Positions 34,856 to 43,599 of a stretch of DNA of 64,000 bases are shown one piece after another. Position 1 is the first letter of the stretch, and every line of letters begins with the position of its first letter. Under the pieces are notes generated by a model. That model worked only from the letters and a program-made list of their open reading frames with translations, ran no database searches and was not told the DNA's origin. A program made the position numbers and the translations under genes. Source of the DNA: Novosphingobium sp. EMRT-2 (GTDB lineage: Bacteria; Pseudomonadota; Alphaproteobacteria; Sphingomonadales; Sphingomonadaceae). The stretch is taken from positions 1,297,501 through 1,361,500 of the forward strand of contig NZ_CP039695.1 of the NCBI RefSeq assembly GCF_005145025.1, in the 5' to 3' direction.

Positions 34856-36166
34856 GTGGACCTTCCGGTTCACCACGAAGACCGCCTGGTCGCCACGATC
34901 AGCGCAGCCCCGCAGGCCACCCGCCTTGCCTACGCGGATGCCTGGACCTCATCCGCCGACAGCTTCCCGGTCTCGCTGGCCATGCCGATCCGGCCGGAGC
35001 CCTATGAGGGAGAACAGGTCCTCCCCTGGCTCATGAACCTTCTGCCGGAGGGTGAACCGCTGCGCGCCATGACGCGCGCGCTCGGTGCAGCGCCGGAGGA
35101 CGCGCTCGGCCTGATCGCGCAGACCGGCAACGATCTGGCAGGCGCGCTCAGCATCACTCCGCTGCAGCCACGCGGCAAGCCCGGCTATCGCACGATCCCG
35201 GATGTCGACGCACTGGAGCGGATCATCGAGGAACTGCCTGCACGGCCATTCCTGGTCGGCGAGGACGGTGTCTCGATGAGTCTTGCCGGCGCGCAGGAGA
35301 AGCTGCCGGTGGCGATCATCGACGGTCAGATCGCCGTGCCGATCAACGGCGCGCCCTCCACCCACATCCTCAAGCCCGACAATCCAAGCCTGCCCGGCAG
35401 CGTCCAGCACGAGGCGCTATGCATGGTCCTCGCCCGCCGCGTCGGCCTCAATGTCGCGCCGGTGACCACAGGCGTTGCGGGGAAGCGCAGCTATCTGTTG
35501 GTCGATCGCTACGATCGGATAGGTACCGGCAACGATGTCCGCCGCCTGCATCAGGAGGATTTCTGTCAGGCACTCGGCCGCCCGCCTGCCGCCAAGTATG
35601 AATTCAACGGCACCGGCATGCGCGGCCCCTCGATCGCCGACATGTTCGCCCTTGTCCGCCAGCATATGACGGCGCGCGACATCACCCGGCTGCTGGACGC
35701 CGTGATCTTCAATATCGCCATCGGCAACGTGGACTCCCACGCGAAAAACTACTCGATCCTGCTCGGCCCCGGTGCCCCGCAGCTTGCCCCGCTCTACGAC
35801 CTGATGTCGGGCCTCGCCTGGACCAACATCACCCAGAACCACGCCCAGGCCATCGGCGGCCAACGCCGCGGTCGGCACATCTACGGTCGCCACTGGCGGC
35901 GCATGGCCGAAGCCGCAGGACTGGCAGCGCGAGGAACGGTGCAGCGGGTGGAACAAGTAGCGGCGCGGTTGCTGCGCGAACTGCCCGCAGCGGTCGAGGA
36001 GGTGGAAGCTATGCCAGCAGGTTCGTCGATGCTGGAAGTCTTCACAAAGGAGATCGCTGAGCGGGCAACCGAGGTCCAGGTGCATGCAGGACAGGAAGGT
36101 GAACCAGAAGCAAGCGGCGCCGTGGATGAGGCCCCTACATTGGGAGGCTCGGCATATGGTCAATAA
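34856..36166 (+). CDS. hipA: HipA-like serine/threonine kinase toxin
   Basis: A 436-aa kinase with GTG start at 34856. The N-terminal subdomain (LPWLMNLLPEGEPLRAM) precedes the kinase core: MSLAGAQEKLPVAI (regulatory loop, Ser142), THILKPDN (Lys173), QEDFCQALG, IGNVDSHAKNYS (catalytic Asp293, Asn298) and LAPLYDLMS (metal-binding Asp315). All key residues are present, so it should be active. Family members phosphorylate aminoacyl-tRNA synthetases and cause growth arrest. The last 60 residues are a low-complexity extension. Confidence 0.92.
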   Translation: MDLPVHHEDRLVATISAAPQATRLAYADAWTSSADSFPVSLAMPIRPEPYEGEQVLPWLMNLLPEGEPLRAMTRALGAAPEDALGLIAQTGNDLAGALSITPLQPRGKPGYRTIPDVDALERIIEELPARPFLVGEDGVSMSLAGAQEKLPVAIIDGQIAVPINGAPSTHILKPDNPSLPGSVQHEALCMVLARRVGLNVAPVTTGVAGKRSYLLVDRYDRIGTGNDVRRLHQEDFCQALGRPPAAKYEFNGTGMRGPSIADMFALVRQHMTARDITRLLDAVIFNIAIGNVDSHAKNYSILLGPGAPQLAPLYDLMSGLAWTNITQNHAQAIGGQRRGRHIYGRHWRRMAEAAGLAARGTVQRVEQVAARLLRELPAAVEEVEAMPAGSSMLEVFTKEIAERATEVQVHAGQEGEPEASGAVDEAPTLGGSAYGQ

Positions 36167-36221
36167 TATCTGGCTACTCGCGTCCTGGTCAGGCCCTGCG
36201 ATATCGGTTAGCTGAGATCGG

Positions 36222-36338
36222 GTGGCTGAAGATTGGTCCGAATCCGAAATTGACGAGGTTGTCGCCGACTACTTCGGAATGCTTGGCGACGAGCTCGCGG
36301 GTCGTCCTTTTGTAAAGCTCGCTGTTGAGTTGCACTGA
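36222..36338 (+). pseudogene. N-terminal fragment of an unknown gene, cut by IS21 remnant
   Basis: From GTG at 36222: VAEDWSESEIDEVVADYFGM then LGDELAGRPFVKLA, after which the IS end supplies VELH and a stop. The pattern resembles the N-terminus of large conserved proteins seen with HNH/DUF3883-type domains, but the fragment is too short for a firm family. The piece at 37150-37242 may be the other end of the same gene. Confidence 0.5.
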
Positions 36339-37150
36339 GAAGTGACCCGGGATTTTCATTGAGAAGTGACCCGGGTGGGCGTGGATGATGTGCTGCCTGC
36401 GACGAGCAGGGTCAAGCGGGTGATTTGTCCTTTCTGGATTTTGGGGCGGCGGAACTGGCTCTGAAGCGGAAGCTGTCATTGCCGGTTTCAAGGATATGGC
36501 AATGATGCGTGAGGCGATCCAGCAGGGCGGTGGTCATTTTGGCATCGCCAAAGATACTGGACCACTCGCTGAAGCTCAGGTTGGTGGTGATAACAACGCT
36601 GGTCCGCTCATAGAGTTTGCTGAGCAGATGGAACAGCATGGCCCCGCCTGAAGGGCTGAAGGGTAGATATCCCAGCTCATCAAGGATGACGAGGTCGAGG
36701 CGCAACAGACGCTCGGCCAACTGGCCCGCTCTGTTTGCGGCCTTTTCCTGCTCCAACGCATTGACCAGATCGACGGTGGAGAAGAAGCGGATCTTTTTGC
36801 GGTGATGCTCAACCGCCTGGACGCCCAAAGCCGTCGCGATGTGGCTTTTGCCGGTGCCTGGTCCGCCGATCAGTACGACGTTGTCGGCGCTATCCATAAA
36901 GTCACCACGGTGAAGTTGACGCACGAGCGCCTCGTTGACCTCACTGACGGCAAAGTCGAAGCCTGCCAGATCCTTGTAGGCCGGGAACCGGGCTGCCTTG
37001 ATCTGGTAAGCAATGGACCTGACCTCCCGCTCGGACATCTCCGCCTTGAGAAGCTGTGAGAGGATCGGAACGGCAGCATCAAAGGCTGGCGCGCCCTGCT
37101 CGATCAGATCACCAGCGGCTTGCGCCATGCCATACATTTTGAGGCCACGT
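36323..37150 (-). mobile_element. IS21 element A remnant, copy 2 (right end plus istB)
   Basis: Begins with the intact terminal sequence TGTTGAGTTGCACTGAGAAG and continues identically to element A in reverse up to 37150 inside istB (GAGGCCACGT). istA and the other end are missing. 828 bp remain. Compare copy 3 (43691-44616), which keeps the same end but breaks at a different inner point. Confidence 0.88.
36412..37150 (-). pseudogene. istB: istB of remnant copy 2, 5'-truncated
   Basis: Identical to IstB of element A from residue 15 ([20 protein letters not shown]) to the end. The native start ([14 protein letters not shown]) is lost; the upstream frame, open to 37314, is host sequence. Walker A and B are intact, but without istA the fragment is probably silent. 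Confidence 0.88.
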
Positions 37151-37242
37151 TCGCCGATGGCTATGCGCAGGCCGTCAGGGTGAAAGTCCACGAAGGGCAT
37201 AAACGGCAGCTCGACAAGCTTGCGCAGGAGCAGGGAGATTGA
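37150..37242 (+). pseudogene. C-terminal fragment of an unknown gene after the IS remnant
   Basis: [20 protein letters not shown] then [10 protein letters not shown] and a stop at 37240-37242. It is in frame with nothing upstream because the IS remnant precedes it. Its stop overlaps the TTG start of the next gene, so it was the preceding gene of an operon. Confidence 0.4.
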
Positions 37243-37520
37243 AGCGCCGGGAAAACAAGTCGCCTGCAAGCGACGAACAGCTTGCGCTCCCGTTCGATCG
37301 TAGCCCCAAGGCAATCCGAACCAACGGCGCGGAGCCGCTCGCCGTCCGGATCCCCGATGCGGTGCGGATGACCGGAATAGGCCGGTCGAAGCTCTACGAG
37401 TTGATCGCCTCGGGCGACCTGGAGACGATCAAGATCGGCAGGTGCACACTGGTGACGGTCGATGCGCTCAAAGCCCTTCTGGCCAGGGCACGGGCCGACA
37501 GCTATAAGGGAGGCCGCTGA
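37239..37520 (+). CDS. Excisionase-like HTH protein
   Basis: A 93-aa protein with TTG start overlapping the previous stop. The basic N-terminus is followed by [20 protein letters not shown] and [20 protein letters not shown], the MerR/AlpA-type helix-turn-helix of excisionases. It is the last gene before att core 3, so it is a plausible directionality factor for island 2. Confidence 0.8.
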   Translation: MKRRENKSPASDEQLALPFDRSPKAIRTNGAEPLAVRIPDAVRMTGIGRSKLYELIASGDLETIKIGRCTLVTVDALKALLARARADSYKGGR

Positions 37521-37658
37521 GCACCAAAACACTGCGGTCAGCGATTTGAGTCCTCATCGAGGACCAAGCCAAAGCGCGATACGGTATTTTTGACGGTATC
37601 GAATCAGCGAATCAGGGCAACAAAGCATTGTGATATAAAGCCTTGTTCGCACGTCACG

Positions 37659-37675
37659 GTCCCTCTTCTGCACCA
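37659..37675. repeat. Degenerate attachment core 3
   Basis: GTCCCTCTTCTGCACCA matches the tRNA-derived core apart from one inserted C and a missing GG. It is preceded by the second copy of the 23-bp repeat (37581-37603) and followed by CGTCCAGCAGCGTCCAG and the start of integrase 3. Confidence 0.6.
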
Positions 37676-37851
37676 ATACTGGCTCTGGATACGTCCAGCA
37701 GCGTCCAGTAAGCGGCTGGTTTTACAGCATTTTTAGACCGAAAATCGCCAGACACCGTCCGGCGAAATCCGGCTAAGGGCAACAACAGCGGCAACAAAAG
37801 TTGCCCTTATTGTTGCCCTCGGATCGACCCGGCCTTGCTGGGAAAACGACC

Positions 37852-38144
37852 ATACTGACCTACATCCAGATCAATGCCGCCAAGCCGAGGGAAAAGGCTT
37901 GGACCCTGAGTGATTCTCAAAGCCTCTATCTCGTCATCCAGCCCAACGGCTCGAAGCTGTGGCGCTTCAACTACCGCTTCCTCGACAAGCAGAAGAAGCT
38001 TCACCTCGGTGGCTGGCCGACCATAAGCCTCGCAGAGGCGCGCGCCCGGCGCGACGAGGCCAAGAAGAAGATCGCCAACGGGATCGATCCGGCGCTCGAC
38101 AAGAAGCGCGCGCGTATCGCCGCCAATGGACTGCCCGCGATGAT
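37852..38144 (+). pseudogene. Integrase 3, N-terminal remnant
   Basis: ILTYIQINAAKPREKAWTLS aligns with the start of integrase 2 (MLTD...) and continues SLYLVIQPNGSKLWRFNYRF and LHLGGWPTISLAEARARRDE. The first codon is ATA where an ATG is expected. The frame is cut by the IS3-family element at 38145, leaving only the DUF4102 arm-binding domain. An upstream TTG at 37801 opens the frame but is not family-like. Confidence 0.85.
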
Positions 38145-38160
38145 TGGTCCGGTTTCATGA

Positions 38161-39060
38161 TTAGCTGATCCGGATTTCCGATGCCAGCCTGGGCGGGAGG
38201 CGAAGCGTAGCTGAGCCGAGTGTCCAGGCTGGCATCTTGATCGTTTCTGGGGCCGGTGGTCGGTAGCCGAGGCTGCTGTGCGGGCGCAGTCGGTTGTAAT
38301 GATCGCGCCACCAGCTCGTGACGCAGCGGACCTCCTCCAGACTGTAGAAGATCTCGCCATTGAGCAGTTCATCACGCAGGCGGGCATTGAAGCTCTCGAT
38401 ATAGCCGTTCTCCCAAGGGCTGCCGGGCTCGATGTAGAGGGTGGTGACACCGAGGCGGCCCAACCATCCGCGCACTGCATGGGCGACGAACTCGGGGCCA
38501 TTATCTGACCTGATATGCTGGGGCGGCCCATGCTCGATGAACAGATCGGCCAGCACGTCGATGACGTCGTTGGACCGGAACCGCCGCAGCGGTACCATCG
38601 CCAGGCATTCCCGGCTGAACTCGTCGATGATGTTGAGCATCCGGAACTTGCGGCCGTTGTCCGTCTGATCCTCGACGAAGTCGTACGACCACACGTGCCC
38701 GCGATGCTGCGGGCGCAACCGCATGCACGATCCATCGCCCAGCCAGAGTCGACGTCGCTTCGGCTGCCTCTTCGGTACTTTAAGACCCTCCCGCCGCCAG
38801 ATCCGTTCGACCACCGACAGGCTGACCTGCCAGCCAGCGTCGCCGAGCAGCGCATGGATGCGGCGATAGCCGTACCGACCATAATCCTTGGCCAGCGCGA
38901 TGATGTCAGCCGTCAGACGCTGCTCGTCGCCGTCATCCTTCGGACGATGTCGCTGCGTCGAACGATGCTGAACCAGAACACGGCAGGTCCGCCGCTCCGA
39001 TACCGGAAGTACGCGACGGACCTGCTCGATCGCCTCGCGGCGACGAGAGGGGCTTAAAAA
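38161..39060 (-). CDS. IS3-family transposase OrfB (made by -1 frameshift from OrfA)
   Basis: The frame continues from orfA after a -1 slip at [30 protein letters not shown], then [20 protein letters not shown], and the DDE domain with [28 protein letters not shown] and [20 protein letters not shown]. An internal ATG at 38814 would start only the catalytic part. All three acidic residues are present. Confidence 0.9.
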   Translation of the reverse strand, partial: FLSPSRRREAIEQVRRVLPVSERRTCRVLVQHRSTQRHRPKDDGDEQRLTADIIALAKDYGRYGYRRIHALLGDAGWQVSLSVVERIWRREGLKVPKRQPKRRRLWLGDGSCMRLRPQHRGHVWSYDFVEDQTDNGRKFRMLNIIDEFSRECLAMVPLRRFRSNDVIDVLADLFIEHGPPQHIRSDNGPEFVAHAVRGWLGRLGVTTLYIEPGSPWENGYIESFNARLRDELLNGEIFYSLEEVRCVTSWWRDHYNRLRPHSSLGYRPPAPETIKMPAWTLGSATLRLPPRLASEIRIS

Positions 39061-39344
39061 GTCAGCTTCGACGCCTCCTGCAGGATCGCCTTATCCAAGG
39101 CGAGATCTGCAACCAGCTTCTTCAGCTGCGCATTCTCCCGCTCCAAATCCTTCATCCGACGCACCTGGTCGACCTTCAGGCCGCCATATTCCTTACGCCA
39201 CCTGTAGAGCGTTTGTTCGGCAATGCCGATCTGCCGGCAAGCCTCGACGGCAGTCCCTCCCCGCCCGACAATCACATCCACCTCACGCAGCTTCGCGATT
39301 ATCTGCTCCGGCGTAAATCGCTGACGTCCCGTACATTTCTCCAA
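39054..39344 (-). CDS. IS3-family transposase OrfA
   Basis: A 96-aa protein: [20 protein letters not shown], a helix-turn-helix ([20 protein letters not shown]) and a leucine zipper ([20 protein letters not shown]). It overlaps OrfB by the slippery T-run. IS407-type organisation. Confidence 0.9.
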   Translation of the reverse strand: MEKCTGRQRFTPEQIIAKLREVDVIVGRGGTAVEACRQIGIAEQTLYRWRKEYGGLKVDQVRRMKDLERENAQLKKLVADLALDKAILQEASKLTF

Positions 39345-39382
39345 TTCTCATGCCCCAAAGGGCTCGCTTCAGAATTGGACCA

Positions 39383-39940
39383 ATTTTCTCAAGGCAGACC
39401 ACCCGCAATGGCGACGTTCGCAGGATTGCCCGCGGCCTCTATGACAAGCCCAAACTCAACCACCTCACGGGCAAGCTTACGCACCCCGATCCATACGCCA
39501 TCGTCCACGCACTGGCTCGCCGGGACCAAGCCCGCATCTTGATCGATGGCGCGACCGCTGCCAACGATATTGGTCTCTCCGATGCCGTACCGGCCCGCAT
39601 CGTAGTGCATACCGATGCCAGGCTGAAGCCCATTACGCTCGGCAACCTCCAGATCGATTTCAGAACCACCGCGCCCAGCCGGCTCCACTGGGCCGGCCGG
39701 CCAGGCATGCGTGTGGTCCAGGCTTTGCATTGGTTGCATGACGCCGGGGGCGACACCGACCGGGCTGTCGCCAAGCGCCTGCGCACCATCTTCGCCCACC
39801 CTGATCACGGCGTCGACATCGTCAACGACCTCCAAGCCCATATGCTGACGCTTCCGCTCTGGATGCAGAATATCCTGCGTAATATGATGCCAACTACGTC
39901 GTCAGCTGACCGCCTGAAGATCAAGCGAACCGCTCGTTGA
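39383..39940 (+). pseudogene. DUF6088-type antitoxin gene, 5'-truncated by the IS3 element
   Basis: IARGLYDKPKLNHLTGKLTH, PYAIVHALARRDQARILIDG, GLSDAVPARIVVHTDARLKP and RVVQALHWLHDAGGDTDRAV are the AbiEi-related DUF6088 core. The N-terminal winged helix is replaced by IS sequence, and the open frame starts in the IS end at 39350. No nucleotidyltransferase partner follows directly. A relic of a third type IV module. Confidence 0.75.
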
Positions 39941-40067
39941 TAGTGCATCGACGGGCACGACTGGTGAAAAGCTTATTGGCGGAGAACTGAGGCCAGCTGC
40001 TCTTCCTGGGCCTACGCGAGGCGTCGCATCACGACGTCTCGACATCGGCCAGCCTTGCCCCCAGCTT

Positions 40068-41069
40068 ATGGCCATGAAGCAGAAGCCGCTAAAGACTGAA
40101 TTGCACCATTGGTGGCCTCGAACCCTCGCCGACCATTGGGCGGCGGCCGACGCCATGGTCTCGGTAATCCGCCCGAATGGAACTTTGCACCGCGCGCGGC
40201 CGGGCGCGTTCGGGGCGATTACTAATGCCCATCATATGAAAATGGGCGGACCGTGGGATTCAACCTTCGAGCCGATCTTCAACGAGCCTGACAATGAAAT
40301 GGCAGCGTTCGTGCGGTGGCTAGGAACGCTCGAGGCTTCGCTGGCATTGCCCGATCAGCCGATGGTCGAGCGGATACTCCCGCAACCGCTCCCCGATGAA
40401 CGCGCGGCGCAGATCGCCCGTGTCACCGCGTCGCTGCTTGCCCGCAGCCCAAGCATTCGCGCGTCGATCAAACGGACCACCGAGTATTACCGGCGCAGCT
40501 TTGGCCTAGCCGATCCGACCGCTGACAAGACGCTGATCGCCGCGAACCAGCGCGGGCTTTATGACGCCTATCGCAAACGCATGATGCATGGCCGCTGGGC
40601 CATTCTGTTCAGCGACGAGCGGGAGTTCATCGCCGGCGACGGCTTCCTGCACAATTTCCCCGCCTCGCAGGACGCGCTTAACTCCGGGCTCAAGCTGGTG
40701 CTGCCGATCCTGCCGACGGCGACGATCGTCTATATGTCGCCGATGCAATATCCGTCGGAGCCGCGCCTGGTCACGCTGCGGCTCGGCGCTGAAGAGGTGG
40801 AGCGGTTGACCGCGATCACGCAGGTCTATGCCAGCGATTTCCTCTTCTATCGCGACGACAAGCCGGATCTGAGCGAGGCCTTTAAACACGGCGAGCATCG
40901 CCAGTTCCAATATCATGGCCATCATTGGCTCGATCCGTTGCTCGACGATCTGTCGCAATATAATCGCTGGGGAAAGGACGGCGCCGCCGGCATTTCCAGG
41001 CGGCGTCCGTATAGCGAATCGCTCGAAGGCAATCGCTGGCTCGACCGTTTCGTAGCCCAAGGCGACTAG
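40068..41069 (+). CDS. DUF4238-like protein
   Basis: A 333-aa protein starting MAMKQKPLKTELHHWWPRTL. The features AHHMKMGGPWDSTFEPIFNE, RWLGTLEASLALPDQPMVER, GRWAILFSDEREFIAGDGFL and LPTATIVYMSPMQYP follow the DUF4238 plan (His-rich start, central helices, then a late 'in-use/display' beta segment). DUF4238 proteins are common in defence islands and of unknown activity. No catalytic motif is certain. Confidence 0.6.
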   Translation: MAMKQKPLKTELHHWWPRTLADHWAAADAMVSVIRPNGTLHRARPGAFGAITNAHHMKMGGPWDSTFEPIFNEPDNEMAAFVRWLGTLEASLALPDQPMVERILPQPLPDERAAQIARVTASLLARSPSIRASIKRTTEYYRRSFGLADPTADKTLIAANQRGLYDAYRKRMMHGRWAILFSDEREFIAGDGFLHNFPASQDALNSGLKLVLPILPTATIVYMSPMQYPSEPRLVTLRLGAEEVERLTAITQVYASDFLFYRDDKPDLSEAFKHGEHRQFQYHGHHWLDPLLDDLSQYNRWGKDGAAGISRRRPYSESLEGNRWLDRFVAQGD

Positions 41070-41070
41070 C

Positions 41071-41523
41071 TCAGGGACCGCCCTTGCGGACCCTCGCCTC
41101 CAGCGCCGCCAGCTCGGCACGCGCCGCCTCGATAAAGGCTGTCTTCGCCGCGAATGCATCGCCTTCGGCACGATCTTTTCCTGCCGCATTGGCGGAGAGC
41201 GCCAAGTCGCAGATCTGCTTGGCCGCATACTGCACGCTCTGACCCGAGAGCAGCCAGATCTCGGCCTGGAGCGCGAACAGAGGCATGATGTTGTCGATTG
41301 ACTTGGTGCCACCGGTCGCGACGGTGAGCAAGTTACGATCGGCCTCGGCGATGAATTTGGCATATAGGCGCTGCCGCTCGAGGATCCGCTCGCGCACGAG
41401 CAGCAGCTTCCACTCGTGCAGACGAACACCGCGCCCAGCGATATAGCTGACCCAACCCGCCACCAGCGCGCCGCCGAGCGACGCGGCAACGGGGACGATG
41501 ATCTCGGCAAAGCTGGCGGGCAT
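41071..41523 (-). CDS. Small membrane-anchored protein (150 aa)
   Basis: MPASFAEIIVPVAASLGGAL then VAGWVSYIAGRGV forms one N-terminal membrane segment. It is followed by a helical cytoplasmic part (WKLLLVRERILERQRLYAKF, IAEADRNLLTVATGG). It is convergent with the DUF4238-like gene, 1 bp apart. No family is recognised; single-span proteins of this kind can be effectors in defence loci, which is inference only. Confidence 0.6.
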   Translation of the reverse strand: MPASFAEIIVPVAASLGGALVAGWVSYIAGRGVRLHEWKLLLVRERILERQRLYAKFIAEADRNLLTVATGGTKSIDNIMPLFALQAEIWLLSGQSVQYAAKQICDLALSANAAGKDRAEGDAFAAKTAFIEAARAELAALEARVRKGGP

Positions 41524-41862
41524 GAACGCTGGATGGCCAATTTGCGTGCGGCTGGCAATCCGCGCGCCAATCGTCCGAAGGTATTCGAGGCTGGACGCAC
41601 CCTGTCAGCGCATCACCCACGCGAGGCAGCAGCGCCAATGATGCAGATCGGCCGCGCAAATATCTCGCGCCTTTTTTCGGACTGAACTGGGAGCGGCAAA
41701 GGCAGGGTGACGAGGCGTTTGATGCCTTGGCGCGTGATCGATGACCCGCCCTCTTATCGATCAAAACATCCCATAATTTGATTTATAGAGGCTTCGATAG
41801 CTCAGAATGGGTATCTCGGGACCCAAGGCGGTAGGCGTTCCCTCGGTCTGCGAAAAGCTTGA
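41524..41862. other. Gene-poor stretch with possible coding relic
   Basis: About 340 bp without a supported gene. On the plus strand, two adjoining frames read ERWMANLRAAGNPRANRPKV and later RKYLAPFFGLNWERQRQGDE ending at 41745, which look like parts of one frameshifted old gene. The rest is plain intergenic sequence. Confidence 0.35.
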
Positions 41863-42732
41863 TTAGGCAGTCTTTGCCGACAGCCTTTCGCATGAGGGGC
41901 CCACAAGATTCCACACCGCATCAATGATGGAATTCAGACCAACGCCTTCGAGTTCGACGGAAGCGGCATAAGCACGCCATTGGCGCTGTTTCGTTTCGTC
42001 CTCCATCATCTTGGCTGAAAGCCCGGGCGGCCGTTCTGTCGGGATAGGTGTTCCGCGCCGCTCGAAAGTCGCGCGGATGGCCACATCCAGATCCTCGGAG
42101 GCGATCTCCAGATTCCTGGGTATGGCCCATAGGTCATAATAGTCCTTCATCCGGCCATTGAGCACGCCGAGCGCCACCATCGCCTGGAACTTCTCGGCAA
42201 TGACCGTCGCCGGCGGGTAGGACCTAATGTGCGGGACAGGGAGATCGAGCAGCGTCGGGTAGTCGAGTTGTTGAGCGGCATCCGCCAGCGCATCGCCGAA
42301 GCCGATGTCGATTGTCACCGGTATTCGCGTGCGCTCGAGATAGGCCGCCGTCTTGAGCCTGACGCCGCCGTATTCCATTTCCTCGCGGATCGCTGTGGCA
42401 ACCAATCCTTCGGCGTCGAACACAAGGCCGTCGCCTCCTTCAATTTGCATGATTGCCCGGAAGTCGGCGACCAGCTTGTCGGGATTGGCGTCGCCATGGC
42501 CCAGGAAGTCGGCATCTAGCGTGACTCGATTGTCGTCGTCGATCCACGCCGTGACCAGCATTCCGCCCTTGAGCACGAATCGCTCGCGATATTCCGAGAC
42601 CGACAGCCGATAGAGGAGGCGCTCAAGCGCGAAGCGGACCAGCAGAACGTCGAACGCGCGGCCTTCTCTTCGCGAAATATTGAGCAGGCGATCCTTGACC
42701 GACTTGGCGAGATTGACGGGCGATCTAGCCAT
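41863..42732 (-). CDS. AbiEii-type nucleotidyltransferase toxin, copy 2
   Basis: A 289-aa protein starting MARSPVNLAKSVKDRLLNIS at 42732. The nucleotidyltransferase site is FVLKGGMLVTAWIDDDNRVT with TLDADFLGHG; further on come VTIDIGFGDAL and YPPATVIAEKFQAMVALGVL, then RMKDYYDLWAIPR, all typical of the AbiEii/AbiGii toxin family. Its start overlaps the antitoxin gene by 8 bp. It is not closely related to copy 1 (28245). Confidence 0.9.
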   Translation of the reverse strand: MARSPVNLAKSVKDRLLNISRREGRAFDVLLVRFALERLLYRLSVSEYRERFVLKGGMLVTAWIDDDNRVTLDADFLGHGDANPDKLVADFRAIMQIEGGDGLVFDAEGLVATAIREEMEYGGVRLKTAAYLERTRIPVTIDIGFGDALADAAQQLDYPTLLDLPVPHIRSYPPATVIAEKFQAMVALGVLNGRMKDYYDLWAIPRNLEIASEDLDVAIRATFERRGTPIPTERPPGLSAKMMEDETKQRQWRAYAASVELEGVGLNSIIDAVWNLVGPSCERLSAKTA

Positions 42733-43345
42733 TGGCGGTGAGGGCCTCGAGATAAGGGCGCATGGTCTTCCAGGCACCGCCGGCCTTGGCTCCTTCGGCG
42801 ATTGCGCTCGGTGTCGTCTTGCGTTGCTCGATTGCCGCACGAAGTCCTTCGACTGCGACCGAACGATCGACCAGCTTGGGATTGCGGAACGCATCGGCGA
42901 GGGTCTTCGGAATCGAATAGATAGGTACGTTTACGCCGGCGATCGTATGATGCTCGACGCCTTGGCGAAGATAGGAGTCGGTGAAGCGTACGATCCGAAG
43001 TGGCGGATAGGATTGCACTGGCGACCAATCGCTCGTGCCGATCGCCATCCATATCCGTCTCGGCATTTGATCAGTCAGGCCGTGAAAGGCCAGGGCCGAG
43101 GTCAGGGCAATGACGCCCTTGGGAACCCGGATCGCAGCTTCAGCCAGTATTTGGTGCTCCTCAATCTCTGAGTCGCGCCGCTGATACAGGCCACGCGAGA
43201 TGCGCTCGAGTTCACCTTCCTCGACGGCCCGCGCTATCGTTTGCGGACCGATACCGGCGGCACGCAGCTCTCCCGCGCGCCTCATTGTATGGGCGGTAAA
43301 TAGACTGCGAAGCTTTGTCCGTTGCGAGATGGGCCTCGAGGCCAT
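42725..43345 (-). CDS. AbiEi-type antitoxin, copy 2
   Basis: A 206-aa protein starting MASRPISQRTKLRSLFTAHT at 43345. AGELRAAGIGPQTIARAVEE is the winged helix, with GELERISRGLYQRRDSEIEE and the core LTSALAFHGLTDQMPRRIWM and YSIPKTLADAFRNPKLVDRS. It is the partner of the overlapping toxin gene and a likely autorepressor through the inverted repeat over its start. Confidence 0.9.
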   Translation of the reverse strand: MASRPISQRTKLRSLFTAHTMRRAGELRAAGIGPQTIARAVEEGELERISRGLYQRRDSEIEEHQILAEAAIRVPKGVIALTSALAFHGLTDQMPRRIWMAIGTSDWSPVQSYPPLRIVRFTDSYLRQGVEHHTIAGVNVPIYSIPKTLADAFRNPKLVDRSVAVEGLRAAIEQRKTTPSAIAEGAKAGGAWKTMRPYLEALTANG

Positions 43346-43395
43346 GTGACGAATCCTCTGATGGATTGAATCTTTATCAGAGGTTTTGTCACATG
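43343..43395. promoter_or_regulatory. Operator inverted repeat of AbiE copy 2
   Basis: CATGTGAC-N4-CCTCTGAT (43343-43362) and ATCAGAGG-N4-GTCACATG (43376-43395) form a two-part perfect inverted repeat centred at 43369. The left half includes the AbiEi start codon. Autorepression is inferred from the family. Confidence 0.65.
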
Positions 43396-43599
43396 TCATC
43401 CGGTTGCAGCGAGGGCATCCCGGCGCACTGCCCGCTCAGCTTGAACCCTCCTAAACAAGTGCAATCAGGACTCGAACCATCGTATCCGAGGACGTCCACC
43501 CTTTTCCACGAATCCAGATCGTGCTATTAGTGCCCTTGGCGAGTTTGCAAGTCTATGATTTGACTGCGAAATCAACCGCTTAGTCGCCCAGCGATCAAG

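Larger units (their letters stand above)
32694..37675. mobile_element. Integrative island 2
   Basis: About 5 kb from the exact att core to a degenerate one at 37659. Contents: integrase, an Xre/MbcA/ParS-type antitoxin gene, hipBA, remnants cut by an IS21 end fragment, and an excisionase-like HTH gene. A 23-bp repeat is present near both ends (32809 and 37581). Confidence 0.75.
38145..39382 (-). mobile_element. IS3-family insertion sequence
   Basis: About 1.24 kb with orfA and orfB in overlapping frames. Ends carry the short inverted match ATTGGTCC (left, from 38143) and GGACCAAT (right, to 39384). Insertion cut integrase 3 on the left and a DUF6088 gene on the right. The exact ends and target duplication could not be fixed, and the two flanking genes are unrelated, so a deletion may have accompanied it. 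Confidence 0.8.

Noticed and set aside
36412..37314. 300-codon chimeric IstB with a novel N-terminus
   Set aside because: The first 55 codons are host DNA read through beyond the IS break at 37150, not a real fusion protein.
38814..39057. Plus-strand frames opposite IS3 orfB
   Set aside because: Antisense to a well-supported transposase frame.
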